From assembly GCA_022819905.1 (NCBI GenBank), contig JAJEGJ010000089.1:1-64000 (forward strand): DNA of 64,000 bases, in the 5' to 3' direction. The translations under genes were made by a program, and so were the position numbers. The stretch is from Alphaproteobacteria bacterium (lineage in GTDB: Bacteria > Pseudomonadota > Alphaproteobacteria > TMED109). The notes beneath the pieces are model-generated. The model searched no databases and was not told the origin of the DNA. It saw only the letters and a program-made list of their open reading frames with translations. Positions 63,317 to 64,000 of the stretch are shown in pieces (the first letter of the stretch is position 1; each line of letters begins with the position of its first letter).

Positions 63317-64000
63317 GTGAGCCCGTCCCGGTCCACCCGGACGCGTGAAGCGCCCGGCGCGTTCGCCGGAGTCTTAACGACCCCGCGCACGGCGCAGCAG
63401 ATCGGACTCCCGCCGCCGGACCGGGACACCCCGGCCCGCGCTCGTTCGCCGCGACCGACGGCGCACCTAGCGATCGTCGGCCTACTGGCCCTCCTCGCGC
63501 CGGGGAGCGCGGGTGCCGAGGCGGCCGTACAGGCGCCGCTCGCGATCGAATCCCTGCTGCTCGACGGCGCCGTGGTTGGCTCGCGGCTGGTGGTGGTGGG
63601 GGCGCGGGGCCACGTGCTGGTATCCACCGACGACGGCGTCAGCTGGACGCAAGCCGAGGTGCCCACCCGCGTCCTGCTCACGGCGGTCCACATGCACGAT
63701 GAGCGCACGGGCTGGGCCGTAGGGCACGACGCGGTGATCCTCCGCACCGACGACGGCGGCGGAACCTGGTCGATGGTGCATCAGGCACCGGAGGAGGAAC
63801 TCCCCCTGCTCGACGTCTGGTTTCGCGATGCGCTCACCGGATTCGCGGTCGGGGCCTACGGCTACTTCCTTGCCACCGAGGATGGCGGCGAGACCTGGGC
63901 CACAAGGACCATCAGCGCGAACGACTTCCACCTGAACGCACTGGTACCGGTGGGGGGCCCGGCATCCGATTCGTCACGGCCGCCGTCGCAACGCCTGTTC
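63317..64000 (+). CDS. YCF48-like beta-propeller exported protein (3' end outside window)
   Basis: This frame is open to the end of the window. GTG 63317 is the best start; a signal segment follows (AHLAIVGLLALLAPGSAGA) and then YCF48/BNR-like repeats: GARGHVLVSTDDGVSWTQ, TGWAVGHDAVILRTDDGGGTW and TGFAVGAYGYFLATEDGGETW. In related clusters this protein sits between DUF1329 and an RND-type exporter. The true start is uncertain because about 60 residues precede the signal region. Confidence 0.75.
   Translation, partial: MSPSRSTRTREAPGAFAGVLTTPRTAQQIGLPPPDRDTPARARSPRPTAHLAIVGLLALLAPGSAGAEAAVQAPLAIESLLLDGAVVGSRLVVVGARGHVLVSTDDGVSWTQAEVPTRVLLTAVHMHDERTGWAVGHDAVILRTDDGGGTWSMVHQAPEEELPLLDVWFRDALTGFAVGAYGYFLATEDGGETWATRTISANDFHLNALVPVGGPASDSSRPPSQRLF

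Overview
The window is high-GC, gene-dense DNA that reads as the chromosome of an alphaproteobacterium. The evidence is gene order and family type. rpoD-dnaG-yqeY lie divergent to carA-carB-greA. A thioredoxin reductase gene overlaps an LsrB/VtlR-type LysR regulator. An rpoH gene is preceded by an M67 peptidase, a DUF6476-type membrane peptide and an RluA-type pseudouridine synthase. I see no phage, insertion sequence or CRISPR array. The energy genes (Sox, flavocytochrome c, XoxF, molybdoenzymes) point to an aerobe that uses reduced sulfur and one-carbon compounds. I cannot name a genus.

Region by region: 1-6.3 kb holds a coupled run of methyltransferase, SDR oxidoreductase, SoxC sulfite dehydrogenase, and a 1160-residue protein. 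That protein joins a SoxD-like cytochrome, a NapH/NosR-like [4Fe-4S] membrane module and a complete NosR-like FMN/[4Fe-4S] protein. 6.3-12.3 kb holds a lanthanide-type xoxF-xoxJ-xoxG methanol dehydrogenase set facing a secreted vWA/HEAT-repeat pair. 12.3-24.5 kb is housekeeping (crotonase, tRNA with CAT anticodon, rpoD, dnaG, yqeY, carAB, greA, trxB, LysR). 24.5-32 kb holds MsrP, a large molybdopterin oxidoreductase, an NYN-domain protein and a 985-residue FAD/Fe-S dehydrogenase. 32-34.4 kb holds a bufferin-like DUF2282 precursor with an ECF sigma factor and a probable anti-sigma factor, then a DOPA-dioxygenase-like protein.

34.4-41.2 kb holds a secreted intradiol dioxygenase-like protein, DUF3179, cytochrome P460, a YHS protein, soxXYZA, and divergent fccAB (sulfide:cytochrome c oxidoreductase). 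41.5-45.5 kb is heme uptake and breakdown (TonB receptor, HemS, HmoA-like). 45.5-54 kb is mixed metabolism: DUF6064, aldo/keto reductase, CoA transferase, hisC, GST, tldD, a broken metal-transporter binding-protein remnant, and an outer-membrane barrel. 54-56.7 kb is the M67-DUF6476-RluA-rpoH block. 56.8-59.3 kb encodes a histidine kinase, receiver and DNA-binding domain in one chain. 59.6-64 kb starts a DUF1302-DUF1329-YCF48 envelope cluster that runs off the window.

How it fits together: FccAB and SoxXYZA would feed sulfide and thiosulfate sulfur into the periplasmic SoxYZ carrier cycle. SoxC, 36 kb away, would complete sulfane-sulfur oxidation. Its usual free cytochrome partner is here part of a membrane Fe-S/flavin protein, which suggests that SoxC electrons can exchange with the membrane or cytosol and do not go only to soluble cytochrome c. 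SoxB is not in the window. XoxF/XoxG provide a second periplasmic electron input. The Sox-NosR fusion is the strongest candidate for an undescribed system; the unpartnered bufferin-sigma unit and the single-chain phosphorelay are next.
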